Assembly: GCA_022605955.1 (NCBI GenBank)
Contig: JAKCOZ010000015.1
Span: forward strand, 9,305,287 to 9,369,286
Direction of reading: 5' to 3'
Length of the DNA: 64,000 bases
DNA from: Rallus limicola
Taxonomy: Eukaryota > Chordata > Aves > Gruiformes > Rallidae
Made by a program: the position numbers and the translations under genes. Shown one piece after another: positions 22,601 to 34,533 of the stretch. The notes beneath the pieces were generated by a model, which worked only from the letters and a program-made list of their open reading frames with translations, searched no databases and was not told where the DNA came from. How positions within the stretch are numbered: position 1 is the first letter of the stretch; every line of letters starts with the position of its first letter.

Positions 22601-23199
22601 GTATTTCTGTAATGGCTCTTGTGCACTGCATGTTTGATGTATTTAGATACTGTACAAATGAATGAGAATGATGATTTGGGAGATCTTTTGTTTTACATCT
22701 AGCTGTTTCTGAAGGGTGAGTATTACCTGGTGATCCGTGCCAGTTTTGCCTGCTGAAGGTGATGTTCTTAAAAATTGAGGTTTTATTTTTAATAACAGCT
22801 GTGTAAATTAATAGAAGTACTGCGTGTGTGGAGTCTGCATGTGGTAAATGTTTTAATTTCTGTATGAAAGCTGACTGTGGAGATTTTTTTCTAAATACAG
22901 TTTTGAATAACAAGGATGGAGAGAATTCATAGGCTTGAGATAATTCAGCTTTTTCAAAAAACTGTATATTTTACTCTGCATTAGACACTAGTATTCACAT
23001 TATTCTCCAAGTGAATTCTCATTTGAAAAGCCGTTGCGGTTTGCAGGACTCTACAGGAAAAGGCATACTAGGAAATACTATTGTCTAGTTCCATCTCAGA
23101 AATTGTGGAGCCAGCTTTAAAAAAAGATACCAGAAATGGTTCTATTTCCATCACTGACCTAGTCAACTTGTCCTTGATGCAGTTCTAGACATGCTCTCC

Positions 23200-23705
23200 A
23201 GAAATAGGCTCTGGATTCAGCTCTAGAAAGGGATCAGACTAGAGTAGGTCTAGTAAAGGCCTGTACAAAAAGCCCAATTCCTGGAGACATTCAAGGTGAG
23301 GCTTGATGGGGCTTTGAGCAGCCTGTTCTAGTGAAGATGTCCCTGCTTATTGCAGGGGGTTTGGACCAGATGACCTCTAAAGGTCCTTTCCAACCTTACA
23401 CATTCTGTGATTTCTTGTAATGGCTCTGGAACATGCTTGAAATCTGTCAGTGGCTGGGCAGTTGAACCTAGATCCAGCTCTGGAAAAGACATGAAGAAAA
23501 ATTTCTAGTTGCATTCTTGAAGTTGAGCACAGATCTATTTCTGGAAAGTGCTCTAGAAATCACTGTACAGCCAACTACAGTTGTGGCTCTAGTGATGGTT
23601 CTTGGTCCATCTCTGGCAGAGGGCCTGAAGAAGGCTATAGCTCTGGCCTGAGAAGACATTCAACAAACAGCTCCTCTTTATAAACATAGAACACATCCAC
23701 TCTAG
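23200..23705. repeat. Degenerate CTCTRG-rich tract, interrupted by a CR1 tail
   Basis: CTCTGG or CTCTAG, often followed by AA(A), occurs at about 23209, 23221, 23424, 23478, 23551, 23587, 23611, 23641 and 23699, with related TTCTGG at 23537. Spacings (12, 36, 24, 30 among others) are often multiples of six. This looks like a decayed tandem array split by the CR1 fragment at 23277-23414. No strict unit can be aligned by eye, so it may also be low-complexity drift. Confidence 0.4.
23277..23414 (+). mobile_element. CR1 LINE 3' fragment
   Basis: The stretch beginning ATTCCTGGAGACATTCAAGG, followed by AGGCTTGATGGGGCTTTGAG, GACCAGATGACC, GGTCCTTTCCAACC and ending near ATTCTGTGATTTC, is the typical 3' end of a CR1 non-LTR retrotransposon in sense orientation. 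It is 5'-truncated to about 140 bp, with no coding capacity. CR1 is the dominant LINE of birds and reptiles. Confidence 0.85.
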
Positions 23706-25536
23706 ATGCACCTCCAGAAGTGTTTGGAAGTGTTGTTTGAAACGTGTGGTGGTAATTTCTTTCATCACAGCAAAATTCTTAGGAACCTGGCTGGACACCT
23801 GGAACTGTCAGCTGATCTTTCACAATATCACTGCCTTTTAAATTTTTTTCAATATTTGGAAATATAGAGCAAAAACACACACAGCTGTGGGAAGCTGCCA
23901 TACATGTGCTCAGATATCTTTGCATTTTCACTATCTTGGGCTGGTTTGGATTTTGCTCATTCACATTAGATTTAAAGCTGTATATGGCTTCAAATAATTG
24001 CTTCAGTTCCTAGAAATCGCAGGGTGGTTATGATATAGTCACACTCTTGATTGCTATGCCTTTTAAGCCAGCAGCAGGGAGTGGGTTCAGTCTGTGAGAG
24101 ATACCAATTCACACTTGATGGAATGGCACAGAAATTGCCTCTGGGGAGCTGCCCAGCAATTTTAGCTCTGCGAAGGGTGATGGGCTGCTTCAGGAACCTG
24201 CTTTTCCATGTAGTTTTGGTTACAGTGGGTGTAGCAGGCATTAACTAGATGTGTGTTTTCCAAAGTCATGAAATAGATGGCACTGAAATTGGAAGGTGAG
24301 GACAGGCTTCCTCCAAGTGTTCCAGAAAAGAAGACCAAAGCATATAATGACTATTGGTGCAAAAGAGAGTGAGCTGAAAATAGTTAAGTTAGCAACTATA
24401 AAGTTAAGGTTATTAGAGAAGTAACAGATAAAGCTAAACCTTAGATACTCATCTACTGTGAAAGGGCCTTTAAAAGTGTGTTGGAAGGTAAATGTACCAG
24501 TAATTCAGCAAGCATTAAAGTGTTTTACTATGAACAGAGAAAATAATACATTATAAAACTTGATAACTTAGGTATCAAGAGGCACGGCTTTTCACGATGC
24601 ATGATAATCAATTCCTCCAGATAGTCTTTATCATTAGAGGATGGTTGCTGCTGACAGTATTTTCTGCTCAAGGCATTAGTATTTCTTTGGGTAGCCATGG
24701 GAACAGAAGACCTCTCAAACACATTTTAATAAATCTGTAAGTTGAATTTATTGCCTTGCTAAAGGACACCAAAGCATAAGCTTTGACATGTCCTTACATA
24801 CATCCTCCTACATGCAAGTCTTGCAGGTTCCTAACAGAATGTTAATTTTTTTCTCTTTCTTTCCTGCAGTATTATTTGCAGTGGATGTACATAATAATTC
24901 TAAAAGCGAAGGGTACATACTCATCCATGCTAATCTCATGGCAATATCTGTCAATTAGTGTCATATAAAATATGTTGGCACAGAGAAGCATATACACTGA
25001 AGAACTGTTGTCTACAGGATATATGGAAAAATTGTAGAAAAAGACATTTGAATAACGATGCACCAAATAGAAAACGGCAGTGAACTGTCAGCTACAGTCT
25101 TTCAGCAAAAGGGAAATGAACTGGTTTTGACAGTGTTCCTTTTCACAGCAGAGGAAAGGCTTAGTTAAAAAAAGTTATGGATAAAAATTTAACTCTCTCA
25201 GATAAATAGAATATACATGCAGAAAGAGGAGAGGAACTCCAGATCTCAGCAGATTGAGCTAAAGCAGGTGTTTTTGATTGCTGTGTGACTGGTAAAAATA
25301 AATTCAAACACAAATAGATAAAAAACAGGGAAATACTATCCTTGGTTGATTGATCAATTATTCTAACAGTCAGTAATCAGCAAACACTTTGTTGCATATA
25401 GCAGACATCCTAACCAACTGACAGAGACTGCTAAAGTCAATGGGAGTAGCTTTCTTGAATAAGAGCTGAAGGAAACTGTTTTTATTTCAGTCCTGTTTGA
25501 GCTTATCGCACCAAGACCCCTTAGGAATTAGCTTTG

Positions 25537-25560
25537 TGAGATGAGATGAGATGAGATGAG
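25537..25560 (+). repeat. (TGAGA)n microsatellite
   Basis: About 4.8 copies of a 5-nt unit (TGAGATGAGATGAG...) in intron 8. Nothing links it to splicing; it may be length-polymorphic. Confidence 0.85.
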
Positions 25561-28500
25561 CTTCTGGCAGGTAACAAACCACATTAATTTCAAAAATTGT
25601 GTTGACATGTCAAGATGGTGGGATGAATCCACTCTGGGCTATGGTTCTACCCTGAGTACAACTGTCAGCTCTTCCTCTAAGAAATTCAGCATGTCCTGAG
25701 CCAAACAGGTCTCCACTCAGGACAGAATGAGCACATCTTTTATATATATTTCTATGTACACATATATATATCTCAAGTAGTAAGTCCAAAACATCAGATC
25801 TCAGTTTTGTTGCTTTATCAAGTTGTTCCCTATCTTGCTGTTCCTCCAGAGGATCCCATGGTGTTCATGTGCACTCTGGCACAGTAATGCTACACAGAGG
25901 TTGTGCTGGAGACATTAAGCACACATTTTGTCAATTGCTAGCAAACACTATAGAAGGAGTTTACCTATGGGTAGGTAATACAAGTTTGCGTTTCCCCATC
26001 AAGAACTCGGTGTCCCTTGCTAAATGAAAATTCCTGGTTGAATTTTTTGTGCTTCAGAAATAATTCTACAGTGTTCATCCCACGAGGTTTTTATTGTTTC
26101 TAAAAGAAGGGGTTACGATGATATATACAAATCTCCAGTAGTTAAAGATGTGATGTTACCTAATCTTTTTTATGTCTCTCTACATCTGTTACACACTACA
26201 CCCAGCTGTGAGCTGTTGTCCATGCTTATCTGTGCAATTTAAGCAGTTTGAGTTCTTTGATTTGGTTCTGCTGATTTCTTGGTTGGTATGGTTACCACTG
26301 TGTGAAACCTCTTCCATGAGGCTGGTGGCCAACAGTGTACTCCTGAGAGTACATTTTTGTTGTTATGTGACTGTTCTCTGTGAATAAACGAGAGTCTAGG
26401 ATGTCTGGGTGACAGTTCTACATATAGCATTAACATCACACTTTCCACATACCAGACCCTGTGTGCAGCAAGTGATTTATTGCAGTAGGTGAAGTCTCTT
26501 CCTCACTGTGTTTGCACTGACACAGAAGGGCAGTATTATGGTCAGTGAAGAAGTGACCTGGTTTATGTTCAGACATTGAAAGTAACCGTTTCATATCATC
26601 GATTCTTGTAAACATGAGATACAGCAGTGCTCATGTTGCTGCACAAGGTCCCTTATGAAAAGTGTCGTAGCCTGGAAGAACTTTCAGCTGATCAGAGGTC
26701 ACTATAAGTGTCTCCTAAGGTATGTCCATGAATTATAGAGAAGGGAGAGTGTAGTCATGTTTAAGCAGATTGCCTCTTTAGGATTTGTGGTTAATATGAC
26801 CCTGCCTCAAATAAAGATGTGAGAACAGGAGAGCTGTAATTGAGTTCCAGTAGATACTCCCTGCTGTGACCTCCGCCCTATTGCATCAAGCCATTCCCAA
26901 CTGATGCACACCAGCAGGAGTTATTTCACTCTGAAGGAAGAAAAACCTGGCATGAAAGCGATTGCCCCAGACTATTGAAGCATGAACTCAAAACCTGCAT
27001 TTTATATGCTTCTGCCTCAGCAACCGTTGATGGTGATGGCGTTGTGCATAAACAGAGACCTGAGATCATCTTGCTGCAAGGAGACAAGGAATTTTGAAGC
27101 AACAGGAATAAAACTTGCACTTTATATAATAGTTTAGTTATCACTAAAATAGGTTAGATTATGTAGGTGAGTCTCCATACAATGCTTTATTTTGAGTAAT
27201 GCCTCCTTTCTGCTGCAGGTACAATTTGAGTTTATTTACACTATGGCTGCAATTTGAAGCTTTACTCAGTTTACAGGATACTATCATATGCTGCAATTTT
27301 TAGTCATTTTTAACTAGCTCAAAATTAGGCTGGGTAGGGCTGGGTCATCAGATTTATTTGTTCTTGCAGCAAAATGAAAAATGGAATTGCCTCCATCCAG
27401 GTAGCAATAGACAATTTGAAGGAAAGATTATTTTTTTTTGGAAGGCAAACAGGTAACAACATGGTGTTATGCAGGTCTGCTTTATAAGATTCTTCAGAAG
27501 CAGAGGTTTGAAAAAACCTTTTCTAGCCCTTCTAGCTTGCAGTCTCAATTTTGAAGCATATTATCCATGAAAATGAGACAGTTGGATTTTCTAGCTGTTG
27601 AAATTAGGACAAAAACATATTGAGTCCTGTGTTTTATGAAAACTACTTAAATCTATTTAATTTATAAACTAAAATTTTACACGCAACAGGCCTGACTTTG
27701 ATTTTGCATATGCTAGTGTCATAGCAGAGTAGGTTGTCAGGATTTTTCAGTTTGCAGCTTCTGTGAGGACTGATTTGAGTCATGTCTGAGTGAAGAGACC
27801 TTTATGAATGCTAGTATGGTCACAGCACCACTTGGAATACAATTTTTGTCAGTTTAGTTGATGAACATCTCCCCAGTGTACATTTTCAAATGCCAGATCC
27901 AGATCATCTGATCGAGCCAGAATGAAATACGTATTTTAAGTTAGGTCTCAGCATGAGCATCTGTGAAACCAAATATTTACAGAGCTTAAGTCCACTTACC
28001 ACAATTAATGTGCCCCTTCCTAAGCCTGTCAACTTCACAGGCTTCTGGACTGAGTTCTGGGTTGATGACAATCAGGGAGGCCAGTTCAGGCCACTCATCT
28101 AACCACGTCAGTACCTACATAGCCAAAAGCTTTTTCTTTCTGCCCTGGACCCGGCCTACGCTCTCCGTAGCCATGAAATGCTGTACAAGCAGCTGTCTTT
28201 GGCCGATATCCTGGAAGGAGGAATATGTCTACATATCTGTCTAAAAATATTCAGATATCTTGTCTTAAATGTCTTCGTCAGAAGCTTTAAAAGAGCCTAT
28301 GCCTCTCCCTCATCAGCCTCACTGTTTGGGTTTTTTTCAAATAGCTTCTTGTTTTTTGGAAGAAAAAGCTTTAATTCCACTAACAGGAAACTCATTATAT
28401 TCTTGTTCCATGTAATTACTCTTTTTTTAATTCATAGAATTTTAGTAAAAAGAACACATACATACATGTGTGTCTGAAGGCTGTCACTTCATGGTGACCA

Positions 28501-30072
28501 TGGTAGAAAAGAATACTATAGAGCCAGATTCATCCCTCCCCTAAAGAAAATGCAGTCTTCCTAGGTGCCATACTTCCTTATGGTTTTTAAAAATAAAACT
28601 TTTAAATATCATGGAAATTAAGAACCATTGAGTCTTCCCCCACTGATAAATTGCAGCAGCATGTAACAAGACAATGCCTGACTTCTGTGCTGTATTAAAG
28701 GGAAAGGCCATAGTGAGCTGCATGTATAAAAAAACCCCTGTATTTATTCTCTGCATGCAGCCATTTTAATGTAAAGTCAAAGTTAAAATGTGGTTCAGTC
28801 ATGGGTGAAGTGCTGTTGAAAGTATCAGCCTTGCCAACTGTTTCATTTTTAAATTATTTCTTTCACTTCACTGCATATAATAACAGCAGCTTTTGTTTTA
28901 GTTTTCCAACAACAGATCACAATCCTTCACCCTAATGAAAACACCCGAAGGACTTAACTGAACAAAACATGAATCCTTGGTAAAAGCTCTAGCAAGGCTT
29001 GTTCTGATTTCATACTATGCTATACCCTTTCTTTTGAAAATACTGTCTGTGGAATGAGTCATGAGCATGTTGCCTCAGTCGGATGCAAAGGACGGTCTTT
29101 TCATACTCTGAGAGGAGCTTTAACCTAGCATTCCCTAAACCAAATAATTTCTTACAGGCTTGTGACATCTTCTGCCAAACAATGATATTGTTTTGTTTTT
29201 AAAAAGCAATTATCCCTCCGAGAGCTCTGTTTGAGCTCTTCCTCTTTCATGAGTGATTTTGTGAAGAGATGGCCTTTTGAAGACCTTGTCCTTGGATGCT
29301 AGGTGAAGGGTAGCAAATGCAAAGCAAGCACTGGCATTCTTCAGCTTCGTTACAGTGCCATCAGATGGAACAGGCTGATCACATGCCAGACAGAATTTTT
29401 GTTGAATTAAGTCCTCAACTGTAAAAGGTGTAGTGCCTGCCTCTTAGATTCTGCAGCAGAAAGCATTTAGCTTCTGCAGTATAACATTAAAAAATATAAA
29501 ATCTGTATGGTTGAATATAAATAGTTTCAATTTTACTGATGTCAAAGCAGAAATCTACTGTAAGGTGATGTTTTTGAGGATTGCAAATAAAAAAACCAAA
29601 CCAACCCAAACTGGAGAGATTACATCTTTGCATTTCCAAATAAGCATTATCTGTCATTGAACTCATTTCCTAGTATTTTTCCACTTGAAGAAGGATATTG
29701 AGTACTTGAATAAATTTCCCCTTGAGAGTGTGTCAATTGGAGAATATTTTCAAATGAAAGTTCACAATAAATAAAGGGTTAGCAAGTTTGCAGTAAATCA
29801 TTATAGCCATTTTTTAGGTATAGTTTTGGCCTTATGTGGAATTAACAGGTCAGAACAAGCTTAATTTTTAATAATGAATCAGTATATAGTTACAATATCT
29901 GTTCAAAAGGTGCTTGCCTGCCCCAATAGAAATTGATAGGTCAGATAAATTGGTAAATGTTTAGCCCTTCTAGTGAATGGATTTAAGCATTTGGAGATGT
30001 ACATCAGATCAAATGTTGTAATAGTGTCAATAAAGTTACTTAATAGTTGTCTTGAGTTGTATATCACTAAGG

Positions 30073-30152
30073 GAATCATTGATTCATGGGGTAATTCAGG
30101 TTGGAAGAGACCTCGGTAGGCCATTTTATTGAGCCTCCTTCTCAAAGAGCAT
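30073..30152 (-). mobile_element. CR1 LINE 3' fragment, reverse orientation
   Basis: The + strand reads GAATCATTGATTCATGG, then AATTCAGGTTGGAAGAGACC and TTGAGCCTCCTTCTCAAAG. This is the reverse complement of a diverged CR1 3' end. The fragment is short, so boundaries are approximate. It lies about 0.7 kb upstream of exon 9. Confidence 0.7.
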
Positions 30153-30870
30153 GACTTGATGATTTTGTTTATCATTCCATGGTAATTTAGGGATTGGCCC
30201 AAATCATGAGCTAAACAGGACATACAGATGTATTATCTTGAGTTTAAAGCAATGAGATGATCTCTGAGAACAGGATTTCTAAGTTCTGTTACAGGGCAAA
30301 ACCATCCTGGTCTGAAATGGCACAGGTGTCTATGCATGATGCAGTTGAGAGAGCTTCTTAGTGGAACTCTGTGAACCATGCGCTGAAAAAAGCGTGTTTG
30401 GACATGGCCAGTAAACCGTGACTGGGAGAGGAAGGATTTTAGAACTGGCTGCCAGAATTTCCTTTTCACTGGAACTAATACTCAACTCCTAGAAATTACT
30501 TTATTACTGCAACTCAATTTCTCTTTGTAGCCATTGGATAAAACTGATTGGAAACTTTTTATTCTGCATAAAACAGCACACAACTAAATGGTGGGGAGGT
30601 TGTGGGGGGAGAGGGTAGGATGAATTAGGCTCTCCCCATATTGGAAGGGTCAAGAACGCTGTGGAGTTTTCTGAAAGCTTTTGTGAGAGGGATTTGCCAT
30701 GACTTCTTTGCATCATTGTCTCATCTTCAAAGAAGCTCTCAAATTTTCAGTATAGTTTATTCAGTTCATTTTCTGTGTCAGTACATTATACTGCAATGTC
30801 AAAACTTAGACTAAAATGTCTGGGAGTTTGACAATCAGTATTGTTTTTCTGTTTTATCTGAATTTGATAG

Positions 30871-31040
30871 AGAATTTTCCAAGGAAAGAGAAAAAGCCAA
30901 GGCACGGGGGGACTTTCAGAAGCTACGTGAAAAACAGCAGCTTGAAGAAGATCTGAAGGGATATTTAGACTGGATTACCCAGGCAGAAGACATTGACCCT
31001 GAGAATGATGAAGAGGTTGATGAAGAAGGCAAGCGGAACA
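30871..31040 (+). CDS. CACNA1D: CACNA1D exon 9: proximal I-II loop with the AID helix
   Basis: This 170-nt exon starts after GATAG (the preceding GG plus A makes Gly) and ends in phase 1 before GTACGT. It encodes [20 protein letters not shown], then [18 protein letters not shown], then [16 protein letters not shown]. The middle segment fits the alpha-interaction domain consensus QQxExxLxGYxxWIxxxE, which binds the groove of the cytosolic beta subunit and controls trafficking and inactivation. The acidic tail is slightly diverged from mammals. It precedes an optional exon (9A): its final A can join GG of exon 9A (Arg) or CA of exon 10 (Thr). Confidence 0.97.
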
Positions 31041-34000
31041 GTACGTATTCTTTACTCAATACTTAATACTGTGTGGGACAGTTTGAGTGCTGTGCAGGGT
31101 GTTGCACCAGGGTGAGTGCAGCCTACCTGATACCGCTCCCTGAATCCAGTTTACAGAAGCCGTTGTGTCCAATAGTATATTGATACATAGGTGTGGAAAA
31201 ACAATTTGGAATCTTACAACAGATTTCTGCTGTCCACGTACAAATTACAGTCTGCACTCAGTTACTACTGAGACTTCAAACCTTTGCCACATTTGTGTTC
31301 TGTAAAAGGTTAGGGCATGCAAGCTGTGTGCCACTTACGTGTCATTGTATATCCTTAGTCAAGTAGACTATGTGTTTGTCTGTAGGGGCATGCAATGATG
31401 ATAATAATAATAATACAAAAATTTTAAAATATGGCCAAAACTGCAGTTAAGAAGTAACCCTCTGCTAATAGGATTTCTTTGAGTTTTGAAGCACTCTGAA
31501 TCTTTCTGAAAACCAGGAAAACCATATAAAATCTTTTTTATTAGGTGTATTAACTGGGTGTGAAATAAATTAAAGCTTGTGGGATTTTTCTTTGACACTG
31601 AAAAATATAATTATCACTTGCAACGTCTTTATTTGACAGTAGTGTATAGTGTATTACAGGAAAGGTAATTTACGCTGTAGTGGCCCTCCAGTGCTTCTGA
31701 CCTGAATCCTAACATAAAAGAACAAGTTAGTTTCATGATATTGTAACAGCTGCAAAAGTTATAATCAGTTTCTCTATGTTAAAATTTTTGAATAACAGCA
31801 GTATCTTAATGTGATATTTAGTAGAGGTTATTTTAGCCTCTTATCCCCGTTTACATAGTAGTGGTTACCTTTTCTGTGAATTTTAGTGGTATACATAAAT
31901 GAAAACATAGATTCAGGATGTGGTTCATGATTTTAGTACCAAATGTGAGATTGAAGTATGTGTACTAATGCTGAATATCACCTTCCTATTCATGTGATAC
32001 TCCACAAAGTCACGATATTTATTTGTTTAGATTTCATTGAGTATATATAAGAAGATGCATCTATGAATGCTATGTCAAAGGCAACTCAGAATATTATTTT
32101 CTCTATTGAAATAATCCCTTGCTGCTGTTCTTTTTCTTCTAGTACTGCTAATTTATTATGAACTGTTCTTTTAAAACATAGTATTTTTATAAGTGTGATT
32201 TGATAATGAGGTATATGTTTTTAAACTCATCTCTCTGTTGCATGTAGTTAAGCTTTTAAAGATCTTTATATTTTTGAATTTCAGAATTTTATCAGTCCTT
32301 TTGTTCTCAATAAAAGCAGGGTATGAATCTGTTACTGATTGGAAGGAAACAAGGTGACTTTATGAGAGGTTGGAAAGCAACTTGGGGGTTGATGTTGATG
32401 CCTGCATCACCCAGAAAGGAATAATTTATGCCTATATGAAACTAAGACATACAGAGTTTTTATTAGAGCAGAGCAAAAAAGCCGGAGTTCACTATCCTTG
32501 GTTATTGCTGCTAATGTTGTGTGGAAGGAATATATACACTGGGTTTTGAGTTTCAGGATAAAAACCTGAGAAGTAAAAGACCATATGTTTTATATACACT
32601 TTGTACAAGAGTGCTGTGCAGAACTGTAGGTAATGCCAAATTTGCACAGAGAATTGGACACCCGTGCTGTCCGCTGTGGTGCTGAGGGACTTGGTTTGCA
32701 AGTCTGCAGGTGAAGTTACAGTAAACTTTTTGCACCCTGTTCAAATTAGATGTTTGTTAATATGCTGCAAAGGGACAATTTGCTCCAGTATTCCTTAAAC
32801 AGCTTCTGGGTCATACAGGTCTTTCATAAATCACAGTATCATTTTGTTTGGAAAAAAACATTTGAGATCATCAAGTCCAACCATTAACCTAGCACTGACA
32901 ATCCCACCATGTCCCTAAGCACCGCTTCTGTGAGTCTTCTAAATGCCACTAGGGATGGTGACTCTACTGCTTCCCTGGGCAGCCTGTCCCAATGATTGAT
33001 GACCCTTTTGGTGAAGAAAGTTTTCCTAATATCTATTCAGAATTAGGTCTTTGCATACTGGTTGAGTTTGAGAGAGCTTTTGGCTCTAAGCTGTTAAAAG
33101 TTAAGAGTTGGAGGAGAATTAAAAGAATATCAAGTCCCAAGAATTATTTCAGGTATGCATATGTATTTTTAGTGGGGATTTCCAATGAATAGGCAATATC
33201 CTGGCAGTCATCTGGGTTTGTGCAGGTGTATTTAAATTTATGGTTTGGAATTTAATTTTTAGTTATCAGGTGTAAGAGAGTGTTAAGAAGGAATGGTTGT
33301 TGAATTGCCCCTCCTCCTTCTATTCGAGACATGTTCTGCTGCATGTCCCATTGCATGGGGAGGTATGATGAGAGACAACACAAGCTATCTATCCAGTTAT
33401 TTCATGTGAAGCTTTTGGGTTAGGAGCTCAGTTATGATAACGACCTACCTGTTTGGAAGTCAGGTGAAATTCAGCTAGTTGTCACCAGGTTAATAATCTT
33501 GAGTAGTAAGCTTAGGAGCTAAGTTTAGTCCAACTAGACTGGTCATGTGTGTCTGGGACTGCCTGTAAACCATAAGGTAGGACTAAGCCCTAAAATAGGT
33601 AGAATATTCGTTCGCAGGCTTCTGGACAGCTATGTCCCTACTTGAATACCTAAACCTCTGGATGATCAAGATTCCTACTGATTCATGGTGATGGAAGATC
33701 ATCATAATGCTCTGCAATGATTTGCCAGGACTCTGGGTTTAGGATACAGAAGATCTTTTCTTTCTGTTGCAGGAGAAGGTTTCAAAGGGAGTTAAATCAG
33801 TGATTAATAACTTGTTATCCTTAAAAAACTGTAGTTTATGTTCCTGCAACCCCAGCATTTAAAAATTTGTAACTAGCAATGCCATTAAGTCAAGTAACTT
33901 ACAGGATCCCCCGTATTTGTACTGTAGCTCTGCTGGGCAGATAGTGGGCAGGTATTCAGCACTACTGAATAGTGGGATACCTTTCAACTACTCGAATTGT

Positions 34001-34291
34001 AAATATGCCTCTTGTAGAAGTCAGTCAGTATTATGGTCCGATAGCTAGTTACCCCGAAGTAACTAACAGGAAAAGCTTGCATTGGTTTCAGAGCATTGCG
34101 AATTCAGCTCAAAATGTGAATATCAGAGAGGGGTGAAGGATTTAGCTCTGACTAGTTATGCTGCTGGTAATTTCGATTTGTTTTGCCTAACATTGCTTGT
34201 GTTGTGTATATGGACACGTTTTTATTTCTTTGCGTTGCAACTGCTGCCACCTACTGTGTAAATGCTGGGATTACATGTACTTAACGCGAAG
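31041..34291 (+). other. Intron 9 (upstream of exon 9A)
   Basis: 3.25 kb containing a reverse CR1 fragment (32824-33048) and chance open frames only. The last 60 nt before exon 9A lack a real polypyrimidine tract: the acceptor reads ACTTAACGCGAAG, typical of a weak, regulated 3' splice site. Confidence 0.8.
32824..33048 (-). mobile_element. CR1 LINE 3' fragment, reverse orientation
   Basis: The + strand runs through TCATAAATCACAG, GAGATCATCAAGTCCAACC, CTTCCCTGGGCAGCCTGT and GTGAAGAAAGTTTTCCTAAT, the reverse complement of a CR1 3' region. It is about 225 bp, 5'-truncated and non-coding. Together with the sense copy at 23277-23414 it flanks exon 9 in inverted orientation. The open frame 32992-33192 partly overlaps it and is chance. 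Confidence 0.85.
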
Positions 34292-34369
34292 GGGTTACAT
34301 TGGCTGACTTAATGGAAGAAAAGAAGAAAAGCAGACTTAGCTGCTTTGGCCGTTCTTCCAATAAACACG
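34292..34369 (+). CDS. CACNA1D: CACNA1D exon 9A: optional 26-residue I-II loop insert
   Basis: A 78-nt cassette exon bounded by AG at 34290-34291 and GTAAAA at 34370, phase 1 to phase 1. After the A of exon 9 it reads RVTLADLMEEKKKSR, then LSCFGRSSNKH, and its final G joins CA of exon 10 (Ala) to resume SMPTSETES. Length and position match the 26-residue I-II loop insert reported in chicken cochlear hair-cell alpha-1D mRNA, and correspond to optional exon 9* of Cav1.2. The insert is basic (EEKKKSR) with serines in R/K-x-S context, placed between the AID and repeat II. The acceptor has almost no pyrimidine tract. Unusual CpG density and downstream GCATG motifs fit a conserved regulated exon. 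No conflicting plus-strand frame supports an alternative reading. Confidence 0.9.
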
Positions 34370-34488
34370 GTAAAACGTGTTCTGACTTGCAGTTGAACTT
34401 TCTTTTGTGCCAATACTGCATTTGGTGTGTTAGCTTTTGAAAGCACATACCGTATGCGTTTTCTATCACGAAGGCGTATCTGTCTTTA

Positions 34489-34533
34489 GCATGTAGACAC
34501 TCATGCATGCAGCTCTGCTCTTTTAAGTGCATG
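34489..34533 (+). promoter_or_regulatory. GCATG cluster (Rbfox-type) downstream of exon 9A
   Basis: Three transcript-sense GCATG motifs occur within 45 nt, 120-164 nt past the exon 9A donor: AGCATG with its GCATG core at 34489-34493, TGCATG at 34504-34509 and TGCATG at 34528-34533. Rbfox1/2 bind (U)GCAUG; downstream intronic sites usually promote inclusion. The density exceeds chance (a given hexamer is expected about once per 4 kb), but function is inferred. Confidence 0.6.

Noticed and set aside
22554..22913. 119-codon minus-strand open frame
   Set aside because: No family resemblance, no visible promoter or splice context, and it lies in an AT-rich intron; length is compatible with chance.
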